In this document: in pieces, positions 35,671 to 43,614 of the stretch
Layout of the letters: every line of letters begins with the position of its first letter
How positions within the stretch are numbered: the stretch's first letter is position 1
From: Nannocystis pusilla
GTDB lineage: Bacteria > Myxococcota_A > Polyangia > Nannocystales > Nannocystaceae
DNA: 64,000 bases
Direction: 5' to 3'
Assembly: GCF_020073745.1 (NCBI RefSeq)
Contig: NZ_JAIRAU010000043.1
Coordinates: 401,578 to 465,577, forward strand
Position numbers and translations under genes: made by a program
The notes under the pieces: generated by a model
The model's input: only the letters and a program-made list of their open reading frames with translations
What the model was told of the DNA's origin: nothing
The model's database searches: none

Positions 35671-36351
35671 TCACGACCCACTCGCGTCGCCGCCCTGGTG
35701 GTCGAGGGCGAGCGCCTCCTCGTACTCCTGCGGGGTGTTGCAGGTGCGGAGGACGCGGCGGTCGGGCAGCTCGGCGGAGTCGAGCCAGCGGGCGCCGAGG
35801 CGGTCGAACATGAAGAGCGGGCGGCTGCCCTGCTTGCCCAGGACCTCGGCCGCGGCGGCATGCGCGGCCGAGACGCGCACGGCGCTGGCGAGCGGGTGCG
35901 GGAAGTGGCGGTCGGCAGGGTCGCCCGAGGCCGGGGCGTCGAACGGCAAGATGCCCCCGAGGCCAGGTTCGTCGACGAGCCGGCGCACCAGCAGGCGCAC
36001 GTAGTCGGCGCTGAGGAACGGGGTGTCGCAGGCGCTGAGATAGGCGAACTCGGCCCGGTGAGCGACGAGCACGCCGAGGCCGGCGAACAGCCCGACGAGC
36101 GGCCCGCCGTGGTCGAACTCGGGCGGGTCGTAGGCCAGCACGACCTCGGGCGGCAGCGGCGGCAACGGCTGCCCGGTCTGGGCGACGACGACGATCGGCA
36201 GGTCGCACACCTCGCGCAGGACGTCGACGACGTGCAGCAGCAACGGCTGCCCGCGCCACGGCAGCAGGGCCTTGGGCGCGCCCATGCGGGACGAACGACC
36301 GCCCGCGAGGACGACGGCGCCGCAGGAACGGATGGTGGCGTCGGACGACAT
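35671..36351 (-). CDS. mobA: Molybdenum cofactor guanylyltransferase MobA
   Basis: A 226-residue MobA. It transfers GMP from GTP to molybdopterin to make the bis-MGD precursor used by DMSO-reductase-family enzymes such as formate dehydrogenase. Motifs: VVLAGGRSSRMGAPKALLPW (nucleotide-binding loop, about residues 13-32), DHGGPLVGLFAGL, and LSACDTPFLSADYV (metal-binding Asp). It is the last gene of a minus-strand molybdenum block with two MoeA genes and a diaphorase. The C-terminal region (RVLRTCNTPQEYEEAL) is typical. Confidence 0.92.
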   Translation of the reverse strand: MSSDATIRSCGAVVLAGGRSSRMGAPKALLPWRGQPLLLHVVDVLREVCDLPIVVVAQTGQPLPPLPPEVVLAYDPPEFDHGGPLVGLFAGLGVLVAHRAEFAYLSACDTPFLSADYVRLLVRRLVDEPGLGGILPFDAPASGDPADRHFPHPLASAVRVSAAHAAAAEVLGKQGSRPLFMFDRLGARWLDSAELPDRRVLRTCNTPQEYEEALALDHQGGDASGS

Positions 36352-36513
36352 GGCGGCCGGAGGCGAGGGTGACAGGGGCAGCAGGGGTTGGCAAGGGAGC
36401 CGGCGCGTGCGCGGGTGGCTTCACGCCAGGGGATCGCGCGGCGGCGGATGCGGACGCTCGACGCGGGGGCGAGACGACGACTGACGATCGCGGGCCGATC
36501 GACGCGAGCGTGA

Positions 36514-36535
36514 CTCTCGGCGAGCGAGCCGAGAG
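36514..36535 (-). terminator. Hairpin downstream of propeller gene
   Basis: A perfect 8-bp stem (CTCTCGGC/GCCGAGAG) with a 6-nt loop, 9 nt beyond the stop of the gene ending at 36544. No T tract follows, so it may be a Rho-assisted or RNA-stabilising structure, or may separate mobA from the upstream genes. Confidence 0.4.
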
Positions 36536-36543
36536 CGCAGCGA

Positions 36544-37428
36544 TCAACGCGCGGCGCCGCTGCGGGGATCGAGGCGGCAGGTGTAGAGCGGGGCGCGGAT
36601 GGTCGGGTCGTCGGCGTCGGCGACGAGGTCGACGCGCACGCCGTCGCCGTCGGGCTCGGCCCACACGCCCTCGAACTTGTGCCGCCCGGGCAGCGCGCGG
36701 TGCCACGTGACCCTGTGCGGCGGGTCGAGGCGGATCAGCGCCGAGCCGAGGCAGGCGCCGTCGGCGTAGGTGTCGCGCGTGTCCTCGGCGGCCGCGGTGA
36801 GCAGCAGGCCGCCGTCGGGCAGCGCGGCGGCGTCGGTGACGCTGTACGGCACGCCCTCGATGTCGCCGAGGTCGACGAAGGCGAGGTCGCGGACGAGGTC
36901 GGCGGTCCACGCGGCGCGCGCCCGCACGGCCGCGGCCACGCCGGCGCGGTCGAGCCGGACGACGGCGCTGCGGTTGCCGGCCCCGTTGCCGCGCTGCAGC
37001 AGCACGAGGTGGTCGCCCCACGCCGCGGCGCCCTCGAGGTTGAGCTCGGGGACGAGGCCGGCGAGCGCGGCGTGCAGCGGGGCCAGCGAGAACTCGGAGC
37101 ACGTCGCATAAGACATGTCCTCGGCGACATGGACGATCGCACCTGTCTGACGGTTCAGCCGCGAGCCGGAGCCGAGCACGAGCAGGGCGCTGTCCCACGG
37201 GCACAGGGCCTCGAAGTCGGGCTTGTCGCGCTTGCGCGCGGCCGGGTCGCGCGGCAGGGCGCCCGGGCGCAGGGGGAAGCGGCGCGGCGGGCCGACGTCC
37301 GGGTAGGCGTGGAGCTCGAGGTCGTCGTCGGCGACGACGAACGACCAGCCGCCGCGGCGCACGAGCCCGCTGGCGGCCGAGAGGTCGAGGTCGCGCAGGT
37401 GGTGGAGCGTGAGCGGCGCGGGCGGCAT
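36544..37428 (-). CDS. Predicted beta-propeller protein (DUF6929-like)
   Basis: A 294-residue soluble protein without a signal peptide. It is rich in beta strands with propeller-like repeats (GGWSFVVADDDLELHAYPDV, LVLLQRGNGAGNRSAVVRLD, GGLLLTAAAEDTRDTYADGA, HKFEGVWAEPDGDGVRVDLV). It resembles the DUF6929 group of uncharacterised propellers (moderate confidence). It lies 24 nt downstream of the moeA-fusion gene, so it is probably part of the molybdenum operon. A three-unit 14-nt-phased CATG repeat (37114-37142) encodes VHVAEDMSYATC. Confidence 0.6.
   Translation of the reverse strand: MPPAPLTLHHLRDLDLSAASGLVRRGGWSFVVADDDLELHAYPDVGPPRRFPLRPGALPRDPAARKRDKPDFEALCPWDSALLVLGSGSRLNRQTGAIVHVAEDMSYATCSEFSLAPLHAALAGLVPELNLEGAAAWGDHLVLLQRGNGAGNRSAVVRLDRAGVAAAVRARAAWTADLVRDLAFVDLGDIEGVPYSVTDAAALPDGGLLLTAAAEDTRDTYADGACLGSALIRLDPPHRVTWHRALPGRHKFEGVWAEPDGDGVRVDLVADADDPTIRAPLYTCRLDPRSGAAR
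37112..37155. repeat. 14-nt-phased CATG repeat inside propeller gene
   Basis: CATG at 37114 and 37128, and CCTG at 37142, exactly 14 nt apart, with a possible fourth unit (CACG) at 37100. Confidence 0.7.
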
Positions 37429-37456
37429 GACGTGTCTCTTGGGGCAGGTTTTTCAG
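37429..37456. repeat. 14-nt-phased repeat at gene junction
   Basis: CGTG at 37431 and CAGG at 37445, between the start of the propeller gene and the stop of the moeA fusion (37453). The spacer TCTCTTGGG matches the intergenic copy at 10074-10088. Confidence 0.55.
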
Positions 37457-39468
37457 AGCACGAAGCCGGCGGCCCGCAGGTCGGCGCGGACCTCGGGGTC
37501 GGCGAGGGCGGCGAGGAACAGCTGGACGGCCCGGCGGGGGCGGCGGGCGCGGGGGATGACGAAGTCGTACGACTCGAGGCGGATCGCGGCGAAGCGCAGG
37601 CCGACCGCGTCGGCGACGCTGGCGATCGCTACGCCCCAGTCGGCGCGGCCCGAGGCGACGCAGGCGGCCACGCCGCTGTGCGAGCGGGCCTCGTGCGAGT
37701 AGCCGGACGGGCGCGGCCCGGGGCCGAGCAGCGCGTCGAGCAAGAGCCGCGTGCCGCTGCCGCGGTTGCGGTTGACCAAAAACACCTCGGGGTCGCGCAC
37801 GCACGCGGGCAGCTCGAAGCGCGCGCCGGCGACGGGGTCGGGGAAGCGCGGGTCGTCCTTGCGGCTGACGAGGCCCTGCATGCGCCCGTAGCCGGGTACG
37901 AGGTCGCAGCCGTCGGGGACGAAGGCGCGGTTGTACTCGTCGGTGTCGGGGTCGAGCAGGTGGATCGGGGCGACGTCGCACAGGCCGCGGGCGGCGGCGG
38001 CGAGGCCCCCCTGGCTGCCCTGGGCGAGCAGGCGGACCGTCAGGCCCTGCGCGTGCAGGCGGTCGACCAGGCGCTCGAGGCCGGTGCAGTGGCTGCCGGC
38101 GATCACGAGGTCGGGGGCGGCGGCGTCGCGGTCGATCGGCCGCACCTCGACCGCCGCGCCGGCGAGCAGGCGCTCGGTCTGGCGCGGCACGGCGATGAAG
38201 CCGTCGGCCCGGCAGAACGCGGTGACCGAGCCCGAGCCCTTGCCGGTCGGCAGGGCGATCGGGAGCGTGTCCTCGGGGACATGTTTTAAAGGGCCTTCCT
38301 CGACGGACATGCTCTCAAGAGCATGTTCTTTGGGACCGGCGAGGAGCTGGACCAGGGCGTACTCGCGGCGGCCGCGCTCGCTGGCGAGGTCGTGCGGCAG
38401 GGTGGCGGCGATCGCCGGGGCCGCGGCGGCGCGCAGGCCGGCGAGGGCGCGCAGCAGCGGGGCGACGAACTCGTGGAAGGTGAACAGCGCCGAGGTGGGG
38501 AAGCCGGGCAGGACGGCGATCGGGACCCGCTGCTCGCCGACGGCGGTGACGGCGAGGCACAGCGGCTTGCCGGGCTTGAGGGCGACGCCGTGGACGCACA
38601 CGGCCGGCTCGGCCGGCGCGGGCCCGGGCAGGCGGGCGACGGCGGCGGCGCTGAGATCTCCGGCGCCCTTGCTGGTGCCGCCGCTGAGCAGCAGGACGTC
38701 GCAGCGGCGCTCGTGCAGGGCTGTCCGCAGGGCCAGGTCGAGCGCGGCCGGATCGTCGCCGACGACGCCGAGCGCCAGCGGCTCGCCGCCGAGCTCGCGC
38801 ACGCTGTCGGCGAGGAAGGTCTGGTTGCAGTCGTGGACCTGGCCGGGCAAAAGCCGGCCGCCGGGGGCGACGAGCTCGTCGCCGGTGGAGAGGATGCCGA
38901 CGCGCGGGCGGCGGACGACGCGGGCGGCGGCGCGGCCGACGGCCGCGAGGACGGCGGTCTCGCGCGGGCCGAGGCGCACGCCGGGGCGCAGGACGACCTC
39001 GCCGCGGGTGATGTCGCCGCCGACGACGGCGATCATCGCCCCGGGGACGACGGGGCGGCGGACCAGGAGGATGCCGCTCTCCTCGTCGGTGTCCTCGACC
39101 ATGACGACGGCGTCGGCGCCGCGGACGACGGCGCCGCCGGTGGCGATGGCGACGGCTTCGCCTGGTCCGAGGGTCATGTCCGGAGGGACACCCGGGACGA
39201 CGACCTCGGGTCGCAGGCGCAGGCGCGCGGGGGCGAGCTCGCCGGCGCCGTAGGTGTCGCCGGCGCGCACGGCGTAGCCGTCGACGTTGCTGCGGTCGAA
39301 GCCGGGGACGTCGCGCGGGCTGGCGACGGCCTCGGCGAGGACGCGGCCGCACAGGTCGGCGAGCGCGAGCTCCTCGCTGGCCAACGGGACAGGTCGCGCG
39401 GCGGCCCACCAGCGGGCGACCGCGACGTCGGGGTCGACGACCTGAAGGAATTGACGCTGCTCGGTCAC
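37453..39468 (-). CDS. MoeA fused to periplasmic-binding-like (LysR/ModA-type) domain
   Basis: A 671-residue protein starting at a GTG that overlaps the upstream moeA stop (GTGA). Residues ~1-430 are a MoeA molybdotransferase: DVPGFDRSNVDGYAVRAGDT, LGPGEAVAIATGGAVVRGAD, PRVGILSTGDELVAPG, LLLSGGTSKGAGDLS and LPGFPTSALFTFHEFVAP. MoeA inserts molybdate into adenylylated molybdopterin. The C-terminal ~230 residues are a PBP-like domain (LVIAGSHCTGLERLVDRLHA; SGYSHEARSHSGVAACVASG) seen in MoeA-PBP fusions, thought to bind molybdate or an effector. A five-unit 14-nt repeat array (38266-38322) appears to add a stretch between LVQLLAG and IALPTGKGSGSVT. Confidence 0.9.
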   Translation of the reverse strand: MTEQRQFLQVVDPDVAVARWWAAARPVPLASEELALADLCGRVLAEAVASPRDVPGFDRSNVDGYAVRAGDTYGAGELAPARLRLRPEVVVPGVPPDMTLGPGEAVAIATGGAVVRGADAVVMVEDTDEESGILLVRRPVVPGAMIAVVGGDITRGEVVLRPGVRLGPRETAVLAAVGRAAARVVRRPRVGILSTGDELVAPGGRLLPGQVHDCNQTFLADSVRELGGEPLALGVVGDDPAALDLALRTALHERRCDVLLLSGGTSKGAGDLSAAAVARLPGPAPAEPAVCVHGVALKPGKPLCLAVTAVGEQRVPIAVLPGFPTSALFTFHEFVAPLLRALAGLRAAAAPAIAATLPHDLASERGRREYALVQLLAGPKEHALESMSVEEGPLKHVPEDTLPIALPTGKGSGSVTAFCRADGFIAVPRQTERLLAGAAVEVRPIDRDAAAPDLVIAGSHCTGLERLVDRLHAQGLTVRLLAQGSQGGLAAAARGLCDVAPIHLLDPDTDEYNRAFVPDGCDLVPGYGRMQGLVSRKDDPRFPDPVAGARFELPACVRDPEVFLVNRNRGSGTRLLLDALLGPGPRPSGYSHEARSHSGVAACVASGRADWGVAIASVADAVGLRFAAIRLESYDFVIPRARRPRRAVQLFLAALADPEVRADLRAAGFVL
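38264..38334. repeat. 14-nt-phased array, five units, inside moeA fusion
   Basis: CGTG 38266, CATG 38280, CCTT 38294, CATG 38308 and CATG 38322, five units in exact 14-nt phase within coding sequence. They encode about 24 residues (KEHALESMSVEEGPLKHVPE and on), at a place where other MoeA proteins, as I recall them, have a short loop. Confidence 0.8.
39159..39200. repeat. 14-nt-phased repeat inside moeA fusion
   Basis: CCTG 39161, CATG 39175 and CACC 39189, 14 nt apart. They encode VVPGVPPDMTLGPGEA, where the LGPGEA part is a conserved MoeA motif. Confidence 0.6.
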
Positions 39469-40946
39469 GGCGGGTCGAAGAGGTGGACGCGGACGCGCTC
39501 GCCGGGGGCGGCGCCCTCGCTGTCGGCGTCGACGAGGACGAAGCCGTCGGCGAGGACGGCGGAGGAGAGGTTGCTGGCGCCGCTGGTGGCGACCGGTTCG
39601 ACCTGGTCGGGGCCGCGGCGGCGCACGCGGACGAAGTCGGTGCGCCCGACCTTGCTGGCGATCTTGCGGGCGAGCACGAGCTCGACGCTGCGGTGGGGGA
39701 AGGCCCAGGGGTCGGGCAGGCCGGCGAGGGCGCGCACGAGCGGGCCGATCACCAGCTCGTAGGCGCACAGGCACGAGACCGGGTTGCCGGGCACGAGGAA
39801 CACCGGGCGGCCGTCGTGCGCGCGGCCGATGCCGGTGGGGCTGGCCGGGCGGACCGCCAGACCGTGGACGTCGAGCGTGCCGCGCTCGCGGAGGATCTGC
39901 GGCATGAGGTCCTCCGGGCCCACGCTGGTGGCGCCGGTGACGAGCAGGACGTCGCCGGGGCCGGCGAGCAGGGCGTCGAGGCCGGCGCGCAGGGCCTCGG
40001 CGCCGTCGCGGGCGCGCAGCGGGGGCAAGGACTCGGCGCCGTCGCGGGCGGCCAGACCGGCGAGCACCAGCGAGTTGCTGTCGACGATCTGGTGCGGACC
40101 CGGGACCGTGCCGGGCGCGACGAGCTCGTCGCCGGTGACGAGCAGGCCGACGCGCGGGCGGCGGACCACGTCGACGCTCGCCAGGCCGAGCGAGGCGAGG
40201 GCGCCGACGTCCTGCGGGCGCAGCCGGCGGCCGGCCGCGAGCACACATTGCCCGCGCGACATGTCCTCTCCGACCTGTCCGATGTGACGCAGCGGCGGGA
40301 CGGACCCGAGCAGCTCGACCAGCCGCCGCCCGCCGCGCACGACCTCGCGCGCGAGCTCGGCCTGCAGCACGGCGTCGGCGCCCTCCGGCAGCGGGCTGCC
40401 GGTGGCGATCCGCACCGCCTCGCCGGGGCCGAGCGGCGCCGGATAGGGGCGGCCGGGCAGGCTGTCCCCGCGGACGTGCAGGACCAGCGGGGCGTCGACG
40501 GCCGCGCCGAAGCTGTCCTCGCCGCGCAGGGCGTAGCCGTCGACCGCGGCGCGGACGAAGCCGGGGACGTCGATCGGGGCCAGGACGTCGCGGGCGAGCA
40601 CGCGGGCGAAGGCGGCGGCGAGCGGCAGCGACTCGGCCGGCAAGGGGCCGGCGCGGGCGCGCAGCAGCGCGAGCGCCTCGGCCAGGTCGGCGCGGGCCTG
40701 GAAGCCACGCATGCGCGGATCGGCGGGGCTGTCCCCGAGGGCAGGTTTAATCAGAGGGCCGGCGCCGGCCGCGGGCGCAGGTCCCGCGGGGTCGGTCACG
40801 ATGTCCTCGGAGACATGTCCTGCAGGGCTTGGGGCGCCGGATCGACGGGCGGCGTCCGAGGTGCCTTCGCGGACATGTCCCGAGGGATAGTCCGCTCCGC
40901 CGGCCTGGGAGGGGGCCGGGCCCGGGCGCTGGGGTGCGCGGCTCAT
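39465..40946 (-). CDS. moeA: Molybdopterin molybdotransferase MoeA
   Basis: A 493-residue MoeA if translation starts at the ATG at 40946, which overlaps the diaphorase stop (ATGA) and is therefore favoured. Conserved MoeA sequence begins only near the internal ATG at 40712 (MRGFQARADLAEALALLRAR). The first ~78 residues are a low-complexity extension largely written by 14-nt CATG-type units. Core motifs: DVPGFVRAAVDGYALRGEDS, LGPGEAVRIATGSPLPEGAD, GQVGEDMSRGQCVLAAGRRL, PRVGLLVTGDELVAPG, LLVTGATSVGPEDL and LVPGNPVSCLCAYELVIGPL. It inserts molybdate into molybdopterin. The second moeA follows with a 4-nt overlap. Confidence 0.92.
   Translation of the reverse strand: MSRAPQRPGPAPSQAGGADYPSGHVREGTSDAARRSGAPSPAGHVSEDIVTDPAGPAPAAGAGPLIKPALGDSPADPRMRGFQARADLAEALALLRARAGPLPAESLPLAAAFARVLARDVLAPIDVPGFVRAAVDGYALRGEDSFGAAVDAPLVLHVRGDSLPGRPYPAPLGPGEAVRIATGSPLPEGADAVLQAELAREVVRGGRRLVELLGSVPPLRHIGQVGEDMSRGQCVLAAGRRLRPQDVGALASLGLASVDVVRRPRVGLLVTGDELVAPGTVPGPHQIVDSNSLVLAGLAARDGAESLPPLRARDGAEALRAGLDALLAGPGDVLLVTGATSVGPEDLMPQILRERGTLDVHGLAVRPASPTGIGRAHDGRPVFLVPGNPVSCLCAYELVIGPLVRALAGLPDPWAFPHRSVELVLARKIASKVGRTDFVRVRRRGPDQVEPVATSGASNLSSAVLADGFVLVDADSEGAAPGERVRVHLFDPP
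40244..40286. repeat. 14-nt-phased repeat inside moeA at a conserved motif
   Basis: CATT 40246, CATG 40260 and CCTG 40274, 14 nt apart. They encode HIGQVGEDMSRGQC. The GEDMS segment aligns with the conserved GEDI of MoeA, so the unit was built by codon choice at a fixed site rather than by insertion. Confidence 0.65.
40727..40892. repeat. Cluster of CATG-type units in the moeA N-terminal extension
   Basis: Units at 40729/40742 (CTG/CAGG), 40778 (CAGG), 40800/40814/40828 (GATG, CATG, CTTG, exact 14-nt phase) and 40874 (CATG, followed by GATAGTCC). Together they make up most of the non-conserved N-terminal extension. Confidence 0.7.
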
Positions 40947-42565
40947 GACCTCCGCAGCGGGCGCGTGGGCGGCAGGCGGTCGAGGATCGACACGACCGGG
41001 AGGAGGGCGACCTGGCCGAGGCCGCAGATGCTGGTCTGGCCGAGGGTGCGGTCGAGCTGGCGCAGCAGCTCGGGGGTGTCCTCGGGGGCATGTCCCGCGA
41101 GCCACTCGTCGAGCAGGGCCACGGCCTTCTCGGTGCCGACGCGGCACGGCACGCACTTGCCGCACGACTCGTTGCGGAAGAAGCGGGTCACGTTGGCGCC
41201 GAGCTCGAGCATGTCACGGGCCTCGGCGACGACCACCACGGCGCCGGAGCCGAGCGAGGAGCCGGCGCGGCGCAGGTGCTCGAAGTCCAGCGGGGTGTCC
41301 ATCTTGTCGGCGGTGAGGAACGCGGTCGAGGCCCCGCCGGGCATGACGGCCTGGACCGCGACGCCGCCCGGGACGCCGCCGGCGAGGGCCACGAGCTCGG
41401 CGATCGTGGTGCCGGTGGCGACCTCGTGGACGCCGGGGCGGACCACGTCGCCGCTGACGGACACGAACTTGAGGCCGGCGCAGCCGCGCACGCCCTGGGC
41501 CTTCCACCAGGCGGCCCCGCGCGCGGCGATCGCCGCCGCCATCGTCAGGGTCTCGACGTTGTTGATCAGGGTGGGCTGGCCGAACAGGCCGGCGACGCCG
41601 GGGTACGGCGGCTTGTTGCGCGGCTCGCCGCGCCGGTCCTCGAGCGCCTCGAGCAGGGCCGTCTCCTCGCCCATGATGTAGCCGCCGGGCGAGACGAAGA
41701 TCTCGAGCTCGACGCCGAGCTCGGCGGCGACCCGCGCGGCGACCTCCTGCTCGCGCGCGAGGGCGCGACGCTCGAGCTCGTACTCGTGGCGCAGATAGAC
41801 GATCGCCCGCCGGGCCCCGACCACGACGGCGCCGAGCATCATGCCCTCCCACACGAGGTGCGGCAGGCTGGCGAGGAGCTCGCGATCCTTGAAGGTGCCG
41901 GGCTCGCTCTCGTCGGCGTTGCAGACGACGAACTTCTCGTCGCCGGCGGCGTCGCGGACGGTGCGCCACTTGAGCGCGGTGGGGAAGCCGGCGCCGCCCA
42001 TGCCCCGCAGGCCGGCTTCCTTGAGCTCGGCGAGCAAGGCCTCGGCGGCCGCGACGCCGCCGGCCGCGAGGGCGCGCACGGTGGCGTAACGCTCGCCGGG
42101 GCGCGCGTACGGATCGACGCGATAGGAGCGGGCTGCGACCTCGAGGGAGTGGTCGTCGTGCGCCGGAGGACGGCGCAGGGCAGCGAGCGCGGCCGCGGCG
42201 CCCGAGTACGGGTCGTGACCGACGAGCACGGCGGGCGCCTGGTCGCAGCGCCCGAGGCAGGAGACCTCGCAGACCTCGACGCGCTCGCCGGTGGCGGCCT
42301 CGTGCGCGGCAGCGCCGGCCCGCAATTGCACGAGGCTGTCGGCGCCGCCACGCATGGCGCACGCGAGGTCGCGGCAGACGTCGAGGCGCTGCGCGGCGGG
42401 CGGCGTGCGCCGATAGTGCGGATAGAACGAGGCGACGCCCTCGATGCGGTGCAGCGGCACGCCGAGCTCGCGCGCCAGCGCGACGAGGTCGTCGTGACGC
42501 AGCCAGCCGTGCTCCGCTTGCAAGGCGTTGAGGCGCTGTATGATGCTCGGCGGCCGATACCGCAT
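40943..42565 (-). CDS. NuoE-NuoF-like diaphorase subunit (formate dehydrogenase beta type)
   Basis: A 540-residue fusion. Residues ~1-140 are a NuoE-like [2Fe-2S] thioredoxin-fold domain with Cys in VCRDLAC and VCEVSCLGRC. Residues ~150-540 are NuoF-like: FMN/NADH site GLRGMGGAGFPTALKW, CNADESEPGTFKDRELL, GGYIMGEETALLEALE, and a [4Fe-4S] site ESCGKCVPCRVG with a later Cys in ICGLGQ. It should pass electrons between NAD(H) and a partner such as a molybdenum formate dehydrogenase. That catalytic subunit is not in this window. The stop overlaps moeA by ATGA. A CATG-type unit lies at 41075-41089 (LAGHAPEDTPEL). Confidence 0.9.
   Translation of the reverse strand: MRYRPPSIIQRLNALQAEHGWLRHDDLVALARELGVPLHRIEGVASFYPHYRRTPPAAQRLDVCRDLACAMRGGADSLVQLRAGAAAHEAATGERVEVCEVSCLGRCDQAPAVLVGHDPYSGAAAALAALRRPPAHDDHSLEVAARSYRVDPYARPGERYATVRALAAGGVAAAEALLAELKEAGLRGMGGAGFPTALKWRTVRDAAGDEKFVVCNADESEPGTFKDRELLASLPHLVWEGMMLGAVVVGARRAIVYLRHEYELERRALAREQEVAARVAAELGVELEIFVSPGGYIMGEETALLEALEDRRGEPRNKPPYPGVAGLFGQPTLINNVETLTMAAAIAARGAAWWKAQGVRGCAGLKFVSVSGDVVRPGVHEVATGTTIAELVALAGGVPGGVAVQAVMPGGASTAFLTADKMDTPLDFEHLRRAGSSLGSGAVVVVAEARDMLELGANVTRFFRNESCGKCVPCRVGTEKAVALLDEWLAGHAPEDTPELLRQLDRTLGQTSICGLGQVALLPVVSILDRLPPTRPLRRS
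41073..41101. repeat. 14-nt-phased repeat inside the diaphorase gene
   Basis: GGTG at 41075 and CATG at 41089, giving TGTCC-TCGGG-GGCATGTCC. It lies in the variable helical stretch after the [4Fe-4S] Cys motif. Confidence 0.5.
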
Positions 42566-42627
42566 CGTCGCAGCGGAGGATAGCGCACTTGACCGTCGAC
42601 GAGGCCGGCGGTACGGTTTTTGTCACG

Positions 42628-42969
42628 ATGGCGAGCGCGGCGCGCAAGAAGGCGACGCCCAGCGACCAGCCGAAGCCGCGGCGCGGGCCGATCAAGATCC
42701 AGGTCAATCGCTCGATCCGGGGCGCGACGTACGGGCTCGACGGCGACTCGCGGCGGGCGATCCAGGCCACCTATCCGGACCTGCGCGCCGCGCCGTCGGT
42801 CTACGTGGCGACCGAATCGGAGGAGGACTTCGAGCGCGTCCACAGCAAGATGTGGAAGCAGATCGCGCTGGTCCTCACCGGACTCCCGACGGCGAAGTTG
42901 CGGCAGCTCGGGGTGGTGCTCGTCGATCCGGTGACGCGGACCGAACTCGCCAGACCTTTCGCCGCATGA
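42628..42969 (+). CDS. Small hypothetical protein paired with nuclease-like gene
   Basis: A 113-residue basic protein from the ATG at 42628 (MASAARKKATPSDQPK); the open frame extends to 42589. A Lys/Arg/Pro-rich N-terminal tail precedes a compact alpha/beta part (SVYVATESEEDFERVHSKMW, then GLPTAKLRQLGVVLVDPVTR). No signal or membrane segment. Its stop overlaps the start of the PD-(D/E)XK-like gene by 4 nt (ATGA), so the two products are made together and may interact. The family was not recognised. Confidence 0.65.
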   Translation: MASAARKKATPSDQPKPRRGPIKIQVNRSIRGATYGLDGDSRRAIQATYPDLRAAPSVYVATESEEDFERVHSKMWKQIALVLTGLPTAKLRQLGVVLVDPVTRTELARPFAA

Positions 42970-43445
42970 CTCCTCGCGAGTACACGACGTACCTCGGCAA
43001 GGGCGGCCAATTCGCCGTCATGTCGCATATCGTCGTGCGCGGGTACAACGTGGCGATCCCGGAGATCGACGTCGGCAGCGACATCTTCGTCGTCCAGGAC
43101 GAGAACAGCACGTTGTGGCGCGTCCAGGTGAAGACGGCGACCGCGATGGCCGGCGCCGACGGGTCCTTGCGCGCGAAGTTCAATCTGCCGGAGCGACAGC
43201 TGCGGAACCTGCCCGAGGTCGACGATCTGATCTACTCGCTGGTGGTGCTCCACGAGGGGGCCTGGCGGGCGTTCATCAACCTCCCACGGGCCAAGCTCGA
43301 GGACGCGACCGCGGGGATGAAGCCGACGCACGGCTCGCTCACGCCGACGCTGCGGCCGTCGGAGACGCGAGTCCTGTGCGGCAAGGTCGACCTGCAGCCG
43401 TACCGCGATTGGTGGGAGTACTGGCCAGACTCGCGGCGATCCTGA
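42966..43445 (+). CDS. PD-(D/E)XK nuclease-like protein
   Basis: A 159-residue protein resembling the PDDEXK_5-type endonuclease fold. GKGGQFAVMSHIVVRGYNVA is the first helix and strand. IPEIDVGSDIFVVQDENSTL carries a likely catalytic Asp, and LWRVQVKTATAM gives the QVK that replaces ExK. Acidic plus QVK residues at the expected spacing (about 17 residues apart) support a nuclease or degenerate nuclease. It is translationally coupled to the 113-residue gene upstream. The role could be defence, DNA repair or a toxin; nothing in the flanks decides this. Confidence 0.6.
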   Translation: MTPREYTTYLGKGGQFAVMSHIVVRGYNVAIPEIDVGSDIFVVQDENSTLWRVQVKTATAMAGADGSLRAKFNLPERQLRNLPEVDDLIYSLVVLHEGAWRAFINLPRAKLEDATAGMKPTHGSLTPTLRPSETRVLCGKVDLQPYRDWWEYWPDSRRS

Positions 43446-43614
43446 ACGCCGTTTCGTTCAGATCCGCGCGCAGAGGCGGCGCGGCGACGCGCACCGATGC
43501 ATCTGCAACGCGAGCGCGACCAGGTCCGCCCTCGCGTGATCTCCGCCAGGCGATGGGCCTCTGGTAAGGTCCCGCAATCGCTGCCCGCGTGGGTGCGCAG
43601 CCCAGGAGTCGAAC

